Origin: Roseivivax isoporae LMG 25204 | Lineage (GTDB): Bacteria > Pseudomonadota > Alphaproteobacteria > Rhodobacterales > Rhodobacteraceae | NCBI RefSeq assembly: GCF_000521865.1 | Contig: NZ_JAME01000012.1 | Location: 1 to 64,000, forward strand | DNA: 64,000 nucleotides | Direction of reading: 5' to 3' | Part shown: in pieces, positions 36,475-45,477 of the stretch | How the letters are laid out: every line of letters begins with the position of its first letter | Position numbering within the stretch: position 1 is the first letter of the stretch | Translations under genes and position numbers: made by a program | Notes under the pieces: generated by a model | Seen by the model: only the letters and a program-made list of their open reading frames with translations | Told to the model about the DNA's origin: nothing | Databases searched by the model: none

Positions 36475-39027
36475 TCAGTAGAGACCGCCCGAGCTCAGTG
36501 TGCCGAAGCTCGCCTTCGGCCCCACCACCGCCTTGCGGCCGGTCGAGGTCGTGACCTCCCGCGCGCGCCCGTCCGGCTGGATGATGTCGAAGCCCGAGCC
36601 CATGGCCCAGCCGCCGTCCATCTGGATGCCGAAGATCGGCTCCTCGCCGCTGCGGAAACATTCCGAGACCACGTTCGAGCCGCTCGCGCCCTCGCCGAGG
36701 CGGGCGCCCGAGAACCGGTCGATGTTGATGAACTGGCACTCTTCCGGGACGCGGAACTCGCCGCCGCCGTACTTGGCCACGGCCTTCTGCATGAAGGACT
36801 GGAAGACCGGGCCACACAGCGTTGACCCGAAAGCGCTTTCCCCGAGCGTCCGCGGCTGGTCGTAGCCGATGTAGCAGCCCGCCACCACGTTCGAGGTGAA
36901 GCCCACGAACCAAACGTCCTTGGCGTCGTTGGTCGTGCCGGTCTTGCCCGCGGTGGGAACCGGCAGGTCGATCGCGCCGGAGGCGGTGCCGCGCTCGACC
37001 ACGCCGCGCATCATCGAGGTCAGCTGGTAGGCGGTCACCGGGTCCATGATGCGCTCGCGGTCCGACACGATGCGCGGGCTCGACCCCGGCGCCACGTTCG
37101 GGTCGGCGCAGTTCACGCAGTCGCGCCGGTCGTGGCGGTAGACGGTGTTGCCGTAGCGGTCCTGGATGCGGTCGACCAGCGTCGGCTCCACCCGTTCGCC
37201 ACCGTTGGCGAACATCGCGTAGGCCGCCACCATCTTGTAGAGCGTGGTCTCGTCGGCGCCGAGCGCGTTGGCCAGCTCCAGCCCCATGTTGTCGTAGACG
37301 CCGAACCGCTCGGCGTAGCGCGCAACCGTGGACATGCCGATCTCCTGCGCGAGGCGGATCGTCATCAGGTTCCGCGACTGCTCGATCCCGGTCCGGAGCG
37401 GCGTCGGGCCGTAATACTGGTTCGAGGCGTTCTTGGGCCGCCACACGCCCTGCGGCGTGTTGATCTCGATCGGCGCGTCCACGACGATCGTCGCCGGCGA
37501 GTAGCCGGAATCGAGCGCCGAGGCGTAGACGAACGGCTTGAACGACGACCCCGGCTGCCGCTGGGCCTGCGTGGCTCGGTTGAAGACCGAGTGCTGGTAG
37601 GAGAAGCCGCCCTGCATGGCGATGACGCGGCCGGTGTTCACGTCCATGGCCATGAACGCGCCCTCGACCACCGGCACCTGCCGCAGCGTCCAGCGGATGA
37701 AGCTGCCGTCCGAATCCGACGTCATCTCGCGCACGAAGACCACGTCGCCGACCTCCAGCAGGTCGCCCGCGACCGAGGCGCGGCCCTCGAGCCGCTCCTC
37801 CTCGCGGTTCCACTTGCGCGCCCACTGCACGTCGGCCGCCGGGATCCAGTGCCCGTCCTCGTCCTCGTCGACGCCCTCGATGCCGATGCGGGCGTCGTTC
37901 GCGCCCACTTCCAGCACGACCGCAGGGTGCCAGGGATGTTCGAGGTCGATGTCGCGCGCGACCCTCACGTCCCGCAGCGCCGCGCGCCATTCGGCCTCGC
38001 TGCCGAGCTGATCCGCGTCGATGCGCTCGCCGGTGCCGCGCCAGATGCCGCGGCTCCGGTCGTAGCTCTCGAGCGCGCGGCGCAGCGCCTCGGCCGCCTC
38101 GACCTGCATCTCGGGATCGAGCGTCGCGCGGACCGAGAAGCCGCCCGAGAAGAACTCGCCCTCGCCGAAATCCTCGGACAGCTGGCGGCGGATCTCGTCG
38201 GTGAAGTAGTCGCGCGGCGGCAGGCTCGCCTGGAACGGCTCGAAGTCCCCGCTCTGCACGGTGCGCAGCGGCGCGTTCAGCGCGCGCGTCATCTCGTCCT
38301 CGGTCAGGTAGCCGTTCTCGAACATCTCCTTCAGCACGAAGTTGCGCCGCGCCATCACGCGATCGTGGTTGCGGACCGGGTGATAGTCCGACGGCGCCTT
38401 GGGCAGCGAGGCGAGGAACGCCGCCTCCTCGGGGGCCAGTTCCGACAGCGACTTGTTGAAATAGGTCTGCGCGGCGGCGGTCACGCCGTAGGAGTTCTGC
38501 CCGAGGAAGATCTCGTTGAGGTAGAGCTCGAGGATCTTGTCCTTCGACAGCGTCTCCTCGAGCCGGGTGGCGAGGATGATCTCCTTGATCTTGCGCTCGG
38601 CGCGCCGGTCGCCCGACAGCAGGAAGTTCTTCATCACCTGCTGCGTGATGGTCGAGGCGCCGCGGATGTCCTGCCCGCGCGAGCGCACCGCGTCGACGGC
38701 GGCGGCAGCGATGCCGCGCGGATCATAGCCCTGGTGCTCGTAGAAGTTCTTGTCCTCGGCCGAGATGAAGGCCTGCTTCACCATGTCGGGGATCTCGTTC
38801 GCCGGCGTGAAGAGCCGACGCTCCTGCGCGAACTCGTCGATGATGCGCCCCTCGACGGAATAGATCCGGCTGATCGTCGGCGGCGTGTACTGCGCGAGGC
38901 TCTCGTGGCTCGGAAGGTCGCGCCCGTACATCCAGAAGATCGCACCGATGGACAGCGCGACCATGCCGACACCCAGCGTGACGAGGCTGAAGATGCCGCC
39001 GAAGAAGGACATGATGAATCGCAGCAT
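36475..39027 (-). CDS. Penicillin-binding protein 1A (bifunctional peptidoglycan synthase)
   Basis: An 850-residue class A PBP. One N-terminal membrane helix (12-34) leads to the glycosyltransferase domain with the catalytic Glu91 in ISAEDKNFYEHQG and STITQQVMKNFLLSGDR. The transpeptidase domain carries SxxK in QRQPGSSFKPF, SxN in IEQSRNLMTI and KTG in TAGKTGTTNDAK. An acidic insert (EGVDEDEDGHWIP) lies in the linker domain. Length is normal for alphaproteobacterial PBP1A. It is directly downstream of an amidase gene, so wall synthesis and splitting genes are together. The start has GGAGG 8 bases upstream. Confidence 0.96.
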   Translation of the reverse strand: MLRFIMSFFGGIFSLVTLGVGMVALSIGAIFWMYGRDLPSHESLAQYTPPTISRIYSVEGRIIDEFAQERRLFTPANEIPDMVKQAFISAEDKNFYEHQGYDPRGIAAAAVDAVRSRGQDIRGASTITQQVMKNFLLSGDRRAERKIKEIILATRLEETLSKDKILELYLNEIFLGQNSYGVTAAAQTYFNKSLSELAPEEAAFLASLPKAPSDYHPVRNHDRVMARRNFVLKEMFENGYLTEDEMTRALNAPLRTVQSGDFEPFQASLPPRDYFTDEIRRQLSEDFGEGEFFSGGFSVRATLDPEMQVEAAEALRRALESYDRSRGIWRGTGERIDADQLGSEAEWRAALRDVRVARDIDLEHPWHPAVVLEVGANDARIGIEGVDEDEDGHWIPAADVQWARKWNREEERLEGRASVAGDLLEVGDVVFVREMTSDSDGSFIRWTLRQVPVVEGAFMAMDVNTGRVIAMQGGFSYQHSVFNRATQAQRQPGSSFKPFVYASALDSGYSPATIVVDAPIEINTPQGVWRPKNASNQYYGPTPLRTGIEQSRNLMTIRLAQEIGMSTVARYAERFGVYDNMGLELANALGADETTLYKMVAAYAMFANGGERVEPTLVDRIQDRYGNTVYRHDRRDCVNCADPNVAPGSSPRIVSDRERIMDPVTAYQLTSMMRGVVERGTASGAIDLPVPTAGKTGTTNDAKDVWFVGFTSNVVAGCYIGYDQPRTLGESAFGSTLCGPVFQSFMQKAVAKYGGGEFRVPEECQFINIDRFSGARLGEGASGSNVVSECFRSGEEPIFGIQMDGGWAMGSGFDIIQPDGRAREVTTSTGRKAVVGPKASFGTLSSGGLY

Positions 39028-39118
39028 GGGGCGCGCCTCCAGGTAGGATGGGCCGCGCGATAGCCTCTTCGCGCGGCGCAGTCAAAACACGTCTTCCGGC
39101 GCCTCGCGCGCCGGCGCG

Positions 39119-40354
39119 CTAGTGCCGCCGCAATCCCGCGAGAGCGGCGTCCTCTGCGGCCCATGCGGCAAGGCCGTCGCGGATGCCCGCGGCCATCTCC
39201 GCCCGCCAGGCCGGGTTGCGCAGGTTGGCGAGGTCGGCCTCGGTCGACAGGAAGCCGAGCTCGATCAGAACCGAGGGGATGTCGGCGGCCTTGAGCACCG
39301 AGAACCCGGCCTGCCGGAGCGGCCGCTTGTGGACCCGCCCGGTCGCGGACAGGATACCCGCCACGAGGTCCTCCGCCAAGGCGCGGCTGCGCGGCGCGTT
39401 GTCGAGCCGCGCGAGATCCATCAGCACGTCAGCCACCCGGTCGTCCGACCCCGAGAGGTCGAGCCCCGCGAGGATGTCGGCGCGGTCGTGCCGTTCGGCA
39501 AGCGCAGCCGACGCCGCGTCCGAGGCCTCCTCCGCCAGCACGTAAACCGTGGCGCCGCGCGCCAGCCCCTCCTCGATCGCGTCCGCGTGCAGCGACACGA
39601 AGACCTCCGCCCCCGCGCGGTGCGCCGCCGCGACGCGCGCCTCGAGCGACACGAAGACGTCGGCCTCGCGCGTCATCGCCACCTCGAAACCGCCGTCGCG
39701 CAGCAGCAGCTCCTGCAATTCGCGCGCGAAGGTCAGCATGAGATCGGCCTCCCGCGCGCCGTCCTCCTCCGCACCCGGATCGACGCCGCCATGGCCCGGG
39801 TCGAGCATCACGCGCAGGATCCCGTCCGCCACGGGCGGCGGCGCGGCGGTCTGCGACGGGGCCGGCAGGTCCCAGCGCGCGTCCCGGGGCGCGCCGGAGC
39901 GCGCGGCGAAGGCCTCGGCGCTCTCGGGCCGCAGCGCGACGCGCAGCTCGGCTCCCGCGTCCCCGACCGACAGGCCCGCCTCGGCGACCGCAAGCGGTCC
40001 CGACAGGTCCGCCACGAGCCGCGACCAGCCCGGCCGGAACGTGCCGAAACGCAGCCCGGTCACCCGCTCGCCCGAAAGGAGCGCAGCCGGATCTGCCCCC
40101 GCCCAGTCCACCTCGCGGAAGTCGATGACGAGCCGCGGCGGCGCATCGAGCGTGAAGACGCGCCAAGGCACCCCCTGGTCGAACGTCAGCGTCAGTTCCG
40201 CCCCGCCGCCCCGCAGGTCGCGCACCCGGCTCTCGGCGGCATCGAGCCGGGCATAGCCGCCCAGATCCTGCGCCGCCGCCTGCAGGGGAAGAAGCCCCGC
40301 AAGCCCCAGCCACGCGGCGCAGAGCGCCGTTCCCAAGGTCCTGATCCGCGTCAT
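39119..40354 (-). CDS. N-acetylmuramoyl-L-alanine amidase (AMIN plus Amidase_3)
   Basis: A 411-residue periplasmic amidase. Residues 1-29 form a signal peptide ending AAAQ. An AMIN domain follows (ELTLTFDQGVPWRVFTLDAP, near 55-75), then Amidase_3 from about 180 with zinc ligands in MLDPGHGGVDPG (His), EADLML (Glu), and SLHADAIEEG (His), plus the catalytic Glu in LIELGFLSTEAD. AmiC-type enzymes cut the septal wall and are switched on by EnvC-type M23 proteins. The start at 40354 has CAGGACG upstream. Transcribed towards PBP1A, 91 bases apart. Confidence 0.93.
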   Translation of the reverse strand: MTRIRTLGTALCAAWLGLAGLLPLQAAAQDLGGYARLDAAESRVRDLRGGGAELTLTFDQGVPWRVFTLDAPPRLVIDFREVDWAGADPAALLSGERVTGLRFGTFRPGWSRLVADLSGPLAVAEAGLSVGDAGAELRVALRPESAEAFAARSGAPRDARWDLPAPSQTAAPPPVADGILRVMLDPGHGGVDPGAEEDGAREADLMLTFARELQELLLRDGGFEVAMTREADVFVSLEARVAAAHRAGAEVFVSLHADAIEEGLARGATVYVLAEEASDAASAALAERHDRADILAGLDLSGSDDRVADVLMDLARLDNAPRSRALAEDLVAGILSATGRVHKRPLRQAGFSVLKAADIPSVLIELGFLSTEADLANLRNPAWRAEMAAGIRDGLAAWAAEDAALAGLRRH

Positions 40355-40436
40355 ACGTCCTGCCTGCGCCCCGCGCCGCGGCCGGTGCACGCGGCCCGGC
40401 CGTTCGAATGCACCCTAGCCCTCCGGCGCGGGGGAT

Positions 40437-40622
40437 TCACCCCTCGGCGCCGTCGGCGTCCCGCGACGGATTGACCAGCCGCGCGGTCCCGGTCGCGGTT
40501 TCCTCCGCTGGGGCCTCGCGTGCCGTCGTCACGGGATTCCTCGATCCGGATTTCGGTGCCGCCGCCGCCATCGCGGCCGTGAGCGCCGTCACCAGCGCCA
40601 CCATCCTGAACATGCTGCCCAT
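40437..40622 (-). CDS. Small exported or membrane-anchored protein, unrecognised
   Basis: A 61-residue frame starting MGSMFRMVALVTALTAAMAA, a plausible signal or anchor helix, followed by a Thr/Ala/Glu/Arg-rich hydrophilic tail. The ATG at 40622 has AGGCGGG upstream; a longer frame starts at 40718 but its N-terminus is not hydrophobic. It sits upstream of the amidase gene on the same strand, 82 bases before it. Not recognised; could be a chance frame. Confidence 0.4.
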   Translation of the reverse strand: MGSMFRMVALVTALTAAMAAAAPKSGSRNPVTTAREAPAEETATGTARLVNPSRDADGAEG

Positions 40623-40731
40623 CGTCCCGCCTGCACGGTCTCTTGTTATTGTTATGACGCGCAGCATAGCAGAAACCGGCGGCGCTTTCAGGATCGCGCC
40701 GCCGGTCCTGCGCGACAATCCGCCCGCGCGC

Positions 40732-41874
40732 TCAGCGCGCCTTCATGAACGCCTCGAGCCGCGCGAGCCCCTCGACGATGTCCGCCGTCGCCCGCGCGTA
40801 GGAGAACCGCAGCGTGCCCGCGCCCCGCTCCGGGTCGAAATCGAGGCCGGGGGTGACCGCGACGCCCGCGCGCTCGAGGATCTCGGCCGCGAAGGCGCGC
40901 GAATCCTGCGTCAGGTGCGACACGTCCGCATAGACGTAGAAGGCCCCGTCGGGCGGCGCGATGCGGTCGAAGCCCGCCCTGGGCAGGCCCTCGAGCATCA
41001 GTCGCCGGTTCTCGGCATAGACCGCGCGGTTCGCCTCGAGCTCCTCGCCCGAGTCGAGCGCGGCGAGGGCCGCCACCTGCGCGGCATGCGGCGCGCAGAT
41101 GAACAGGTTCTGCGCCAGCCGCTCCACCTGCCGCAGCTGCGCCTCGGGCACCACCATCCAGCCGACGCGCCAGCCGGTCATGCTGAAATATTTCGAGAAC
41201 GAGTTGATGACGCAGACATCGTCCGACAGCTCCAGTGCCGAGACCGCCCGCGCCTCGTAGTGCAGCCCGTGGTAGATCTCGTCCGACAGGAACGCCGCGC
41301 CCGCCCCCTGCGCCGCGTCGATCAGCGCCCCGAGCGCCGCGCGCCCCAGCATCGTGCCGGTGGGATTGGCGGGCGACGCCACCATCAGCCCGTGGTAGTC
41401 GAACCCCTCGAGGTCTCCGGGAACGAGCTGCAGGCGGTTCTCGGGCGATGCCGCCACCTCGACCGGCTCGAGGTCGAGCGCGCGCAGGATCTGGCGGTAG
41501 GACGGGTATCCCGGCCGGCCCAGCACCACGCGCTGGCCTGCGTCGAAGAGCGCCGTGAAGGCGAGGATGAACGCGCCCGACGAGCCCGGCGTGACCACCA
41601 CCCGCGCGGGGTCGAGGTCGACCCCGTACCACTCGCCGTAGAGCCGCGCGATGCGCCGGCGGAGCGCCGGCAGGCCGAGCGCCACGGTGTAGCCGAGCGC
41701 GTCCTCCCGGAGCGCGGACGTCAGCGCGTCGCGCGCCGCGGCGGGCGCCGGCGTGCCGGGCTGGCCCACCTCCATGTGCACGATGTGGCGACCCGCCTCC
41801 TCGGCCGCGCGGGCGGCTTCCATCACGTCCATCACAATGAAGGGATCGACATTCCCCCGGGTTGAGTTTCGCAT
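40732..41874 (-). CDS. Class I/II pyridoxal phosphate aminotransferase
   Basis: A 380-residue fold-type I aminotransferase. The PLP lysine is in NSFSKYFSMTGWRVGW (near 232), the PLP-binding Asp and Tyr in FLSDEIYHGLHYEARA (near 200), the conserved Asn in VASPANPTGTML, and the Arg for the alpha-carboxylate in LRFSYARA. Substrate amino acid unknown; close in plan to aspartate/alanine type. The start at 41874 (MRNSTRGNVDPF) follows no strong site, but the opening is the family standard. It is divergent from the DsbA-like gene. Confidence 0.92.
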   Translation of the reverse strand: MRNSTRGNVDPFIVMDVMEAARAAEEAGRHIVHMEVGQPGTPAPAAARDALTSALREDALGYTVALGLPALRRRIARLYGEWYGVDLDPARVVVTPGSSGAFILAFTALFDAGQRVVLGRPGYPSYRQILRALDLEPVEVAASPENRLQLVPGDLEGFDYHGLMVASPANPTGTMLGRAALGALIDAAQGAGAAFLSDEIYHGLHYEARAVSALELSDDVCVINSFSKYFSMTGWRVGWMVVPEAQLRQVERLAQNLFICAPHAAQVAALAALDSGEELEANRAVYAENRRLMLEGLPRAGFDRIAPPDGAFYVYADVSHLTQDSRAFAAEILERAGVAVTPGLDFDPERGAGTLRFSYARATADIVEGLARLEAFMKAR

Positions 41875-42048
41875 GGCGGCCTCTCTATCGTTCGCGGCGA
41901 ACCTGCGGCGCCCGGGACCGAAGGTCAATGTCGGCCCGGCCCCGCGCGGCGCTGCCCGCCGCGTGCACGCCGCGTCCCCGAGATCGCGCTCGCGGCCCGC
42001 GCCGCAAGACGCTAGACAGCACCTGAACCGTTTTCCCGGGAGAGCCTC

Positions 42049-42798
42049 ATGAAGACCACCCTCGCCGCCTCCGCGCTGAGCCTCGCGCTCGCCGCGCCCG
42101 CGCTTGCCTTCGACATCACCGACATGACGGATGCCGAGCGCGAGGCGTTCCGCGCAGAGGTCCGCACCTACCTGATGGAGAACCCCGAGGTGATCCTCGA
42201 GGCGGTGAACGCGCTCGAGGCGCGGCAGGCGACGGAGCAGGCCGAGGCCGACCAGCAGCTCGTGTCCCGGAACATGGACGCGCTCATCGAGGACGGCTTT
42301 TCCTGGGTCGGCGGCAACCCCGACGGCGACGTGACCGTGGTCGAGTTCATGGACTACCGCTGCGGCTATTGCCGCCGCGCCAAGGCCGAGGTCGAGGAAC
42401 TGGTGTCGAACGACGGCAACATCCGCTTCATCCTCAAGGAATTCCCGATCCTCGGCGAGGCCTCGCTGGCCTCCTCGCGCTTCGCCACGGCGACGCAGAT
42501 CGTCGCGGGCGACGAGGCCTACAAGTCGGTGCACGACGCGCTCATGGAGTTCACGGCCGAACCGACCGAGGCGGCGTTCCTCAGCATCGCCGACACGCTC
42601 GGGCTCGACGGGCAGGCGATCGTCGCCGAGATGGACAGCGACGCGGTCACCGACCGGCTGCGGCAGACGCGCGAGCTGGCGCAGAAGCTGCAGATCAACG
42701 GCACGCCGACCTTCGTCATGGGCGACGAGCTGGTGCGCGGCTACGTGACGCTCGACCAGATGCGCGACATCGTCGCCGACGCCCGCGAGAACGGATGA
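42049..42798 (+). CDS. DsbA family thiol-disulfide oxidoreductase
   Basis: A 249-residue periplasmic thioredoxin-fold protein. Residues 1-20 form a signal peptide (ending ALA). The active site is CGYC at 105-108 in FMDYRCGYCRRAK, and the cis-Pro loop is INGTPTFVMGD near 220. The N-terminal helix domain (residues 25-75) is found in the Com1/ScsC-like group, so an isomerase or copper tolerance role is possible. The start has GGGAGAG 8 bases upstream. Its stop overlaps the start of the next thioredoxin-like gene. Confidence 0.9.
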   Translation: MKTTLAASALSLALAAPALAFDITDMTDAEREAFRAEVRTYLMENPEVILEAVNALEARQATEQAEADQQLVSRNMDALIEDGFSWVGGNPDGDVTVVEFMDYRCGYCRRAKAEVEELVSNDGNIRFILKEFPILGEASLASSRFATATQIVAGDEAYKSVHDALMEFTAEPTEAAFLSIADTLGLDGQAIVAEMDSDAVTDRLRQTRELAQKLQINGTPTFVMGDELVRGYVTLDQMRDIVADARENG

Positions 42799-43340
42799 TC
42801 CGACGGACGACCCGGCCGGCGCTCGCGCTGGCCCTGGCGCTGCCGGCGCTGCCGGCGGCGGCCGACCTCCTCGAGGGGCCCGCTGCGCGGGCCGCCCTCG
42901 GCGAGGAGCTGCGCGAGCTCTTCCATGCCGAACCCGACCTCGTGGCGCCCGCGCTCGGCCCCGCGCCCCGCGTCGCCGCGGACATCGCGGGCGCGCTCTA
43001 TGCCGACGAGATCGCGAGCGACCTCGCCCGGATCGAGGCCGAGGCGGCGCGCCTCTTCGATCCCGGCCTCCGCGGCCACGGCCCCGAGGGCACGACGCCC
43101 GCCATCGTGCTCCTGCGGGGGCCGGACTGCGCCGAATGCGACGCGGCCGAGGCCGAGCTTGCCGAGGTCGCCCTGCGCCTCGGCGTGCGGGCGGGGGTCA
43201 TCGACGTGGGCGCCGACGCGGCCGACCGCGCCATGATGGACCGCTTGACGCTCGACGTCCTGCCGTCCTACGTGATGCCCGACCGGATGATCCGCGGGCA
43301 CATGCCGGCCATGGTGCTCGAAAGCTACCTGACGGAATAG
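42795..43340 (+). CDS. Secreted thioredoxin-like protein with CxxC, partner of the DsbA-like gene
   Basis: A 181-residue protein with a signal peptide (1-23, ending PAAA) and a helical N-terminal part similar in plan to its upstream neighbour. A CAEC motif lies at 112-115 in LLRGPDCAECDAAEAELAEV, followed by a short strand and the cis-Pro loop LDVLPSYVMPD near 160. These mark a reduced thioredoxin fold. The ATG overlaps the DsbA-like stop (ATGA), so the two are made together; it may be the redox partner. Not assigned to a named family. Confidence 0.7.
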   Translation: MIRRTTRPALALALALPALPAAADLLEGPAARAALGEELRELFHAEPDLVAPALGPAPRVAADIAGALYADEIASDLARIEAEAARLFDPGLRGHGPEGTTPAIVLLRGPDCAECDAAEAELAEVALRLGVRAGVIDVGADAADRAMMDRLTLDVLPSYVMPDRMIRGHMPAMVLESYLTE

Positions 43341-43418
43341 ACGCGGCGTGCACGCGGGGCCGGAACCGGCAGGCCCCTCCGCGCGCTGTCCATCGTACAC
43401 ATCGCCCCCGGAGGCCCC

Positions 43419-44192
43419 ATGACACTCAGGATCGAGGTCGCGCTCGACTACGCCCTTCCCGGCATCACGGATTGCCTTGCGCAGATCCGCGCGGCCACCC
43501 TGCCCGACCAGGAGATCCTGCGCGCGGAGCTCGACACCGGCGGCGCCGAGACCTGGACCACCGCCGCCGAGGACGGCGTGGGCGAACGGCTCTGGCTGCG
43601 TCCCGACGGCGGGCTCCAGCTGACCTACAGCGCCGAGGTGGCGGTGAACCGGCCGGTGGCGGACCTGGGCTCGCTTGCGCAGGACGCGCCCGCCGACCTG
43701 CCCTCGGACGCGGTGAAGTACCTCTTTCCCTCGCGCTATTGCCCGTCGGACAAGTTCCTGAACTTCGTCGGCTCGGAATTCGGCGGGCTGAGCGGCGGCG
43801 CCATGGTCGCCGCCATGCGGGACTTCGTGCTGGGCCACTTCTCCTACGTCCCGGGCGCCTCGGACGCCGAGACCTCGGCGCTCGAGACCTTCGTGACGCG
43901 CCAGGGCGTCTGCCGCGACTTCGCTCACATGCTGGTGACGCTGGCGCGGGCGGGCACGGTGCCCGCCCGCTATGTCAGCGTCTACGGGCTCAACGTCGTG
44001 CCGCAGGACTTCCACGCGGTGGTCGAGGTCTGGCTGGCCGGACGCTGGCACATGATCGACCCCTCGGGCATGTCGCAGCCCGGCGACATGGCGAAGGTCT
44101 GCGTCGGCCGCGACGCGACAGACGTGGCGTTCCTGACGACCTACGGCATGGCGACCCTGCGCAACCAGTCTGTGTCGGTGACGGCGGGCTGA
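43419..44192 (+). CDS. Transglutaminase-like cysteine protease family protein
   Basis: A 257-residue protein. The N-terminal half is a beta-sandwich (bacterial transglutaminase N domain) and the C-terminal half carries the catalytic triad: Cys in FVTRQGVCRDFAHMLVTLAR (near 164), His in PQDFHAVVEVWLAG and Asp in MIDPSGMS. These proteins occur in amide-bond cleavage roles, often near circularly permuted ATP-grasp and alpha-E genes, which are not seen here. No signal peptide. The start has GGAGG 7 bases upstream. Confidence 0.88.
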   Translation: MTLRIEVALDYALPGITDCLAQIRAATLPDQEILRAELDTGGAETWTTAAEDGVGERLWLRPDGGLQLTYSAEVAVNRPVADLGSLAQDAPADLPSDAVKYLFPSRYCPSDKFLNFVGSEFGGLSGGAMVAAMRDFVLGHFSYVPGASDAETSALETFVTRQGVCRDFAHMLVTLARAGTVPARYVSVYGLNVVPQDFHAVVEVWLAGRWHMIDPSGMSQPGDMAKVCVGRDATDVAFLTTYGMATLRNQSVSVTAG

Positions 44193-44208
44193 GGCCAGCC
44201 CCCGCCGC

Positions 44209-45342
44209 CTATTCCGCCGCCTGCGGGCCCGCGGCCTCCTCGGCCTCGAGCTCGGCCGCGCGCTTCTCCACCTGCTCGACGATGTGATCGATCATCGCCT
44301 CGTTCGACATGGCATGCGACTTCTTGCCCGCGAGGTAGACCATGCCGCGCCCGGCGCCGCCGCCGGTGAAGCCCACGTCGGTCATCAGTGCCTCGCCCGG
44401 CCCGTTCACCACGCAGCCGATGATCGACAGCGACATGGGCGTCTTGATGTGCTCGAGGCGCTCCTCGAGGATCTCGACCGTCTTGATCACGTCGAAGCCC
44501 TGCCGCGCGCAGGACGGGCACGAGATGATGTTGACGCCGCGATGCCGCAGGCCCAGCGACTTCAGGATCTCGTAGCCGACCTTGACCTCCTCGACCGGGT
44601 CCGCCGACAGCGAGACGCGGATCGTGTCGCCGATGCCCATCCACAGCAGGTTGCCGAGCCCGATCGCCGACTTGATCGTGCCCGAGGTCAGGCCGCCCGC
44701 CTCGGTGATCCCGAGATGGATCGGCGCGTCGGTGGCGTCGGCGATGCCCTGGTAGGCCGCGGCGGCAAGGAAGACGTCCGACGCCTTCACGCTGATCTTG
44801 AACTCGTGGAAATCGTTGTCCTGCAGGATGCGGATGTGGTCCATGCCGCTCTCGACCATCGCCTCGGGGCACGGCTCGCCGTACTTCTCGAGAAGGTGCC
44901 GCTCGAGCGAGCCGGCGTTCACGCCGATCCGCATGGAACAGCCGTGGTCGCGCGCCGCCGCGATCACCTCGCGCACGCGGGACGCCTCGCCGATATTGCC
45001 GGGATTGATGCGCAGGCAGGCCGCGCCCGCCTCGGCGGACTCGATCGCGCGGCGGTAGTGGAAGTGGATGTCGGCGACGATGGGGACCGGGCTCTCGCGC
45101 ACGATCTCCTTCAGCGCGCGGGACGACGCCTCGTCGGGGACCGACACGCGCACGATGTCCGCGCCGGCCTCGGCCGCGCGGGTGACCTGCGCCACGGTCG
45201 CGGCGACATCCGTCGTGTCGGTGTTGGTCATGGTCTGCACCGAGATGGGCGCATCGCCTCCGACCGGGACCGATCCGACCATGATCCGGCGCGATTTCCG
45301 GCGATAGATGTTTCGCCAGGGGCGGACGTGGTTGAGGCTCAT
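44209..45342 (-). CDS. ispG: 4-hydroxy-3-methylbut-2-enyl diphosphate synthase IspG
   Basis: A 377-residue [4Fe-4S] enzyme of the non-mevalonate isoprenoid route, converting MEcPP to HMBPP. The N-terminal TIM-barrel opens with [20 protein letters not shown] and has [11 protein letters not shown]. Cluster ligands are visible in [15 protein letters not shown] (two Cys), the third Cys in [12 protein letters not shown] and the Glu of that block. Length matches the bacterial two-domain form. It depends on the suf cluster for its Fe-S centre. The start has GGAG upstream. Confidence 0.97.
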   Translation of the reverse strand: MSLNHVRPWRNIYRRKSRRIMVGSVPVGGDAPISVQTMTNTDTTDVAATVAQVTRAAEAGADIVRVSVPDEASSRALKEIVRESPVPIVADIHFHYRRAIESAEAGAACLRINPGNIGEASRVREVIAAARDHGCSMRIGVNAGSLERHLLEKYGEPCPEAMVESGMDHIRILQDNDFHEFKISVKASDVFLAAAAYQGIADATDAPIHLGITEAGGLTSGTIKSAIGLGNLLWMGIGDTIRVSLSADPVEEVKVGYEILKSLGLRHRGVNIISCPSCARQGFDVIKTVEILEERLEHIKTPMSLSIIGCVVNGPGEALMTDVGFTGGGAGRGMVYLAGKKSHAMSNEAMIDHIVEQVEKRAAELEAEEAAGPQAAE

Positions 45343-45477
45343 CGCGGGCGCTCCGTCGTCGGGGGCGCGGGCGCGGCAGGCTGCCGCCCCGCCTGCAGGT
45401 CAGTTAACCCGTCGCGCGCGGCGCTTCAACATCGGAGCGATGGAAAGCCGCACCCACGGGGGGCGCGGCACCGGCCC

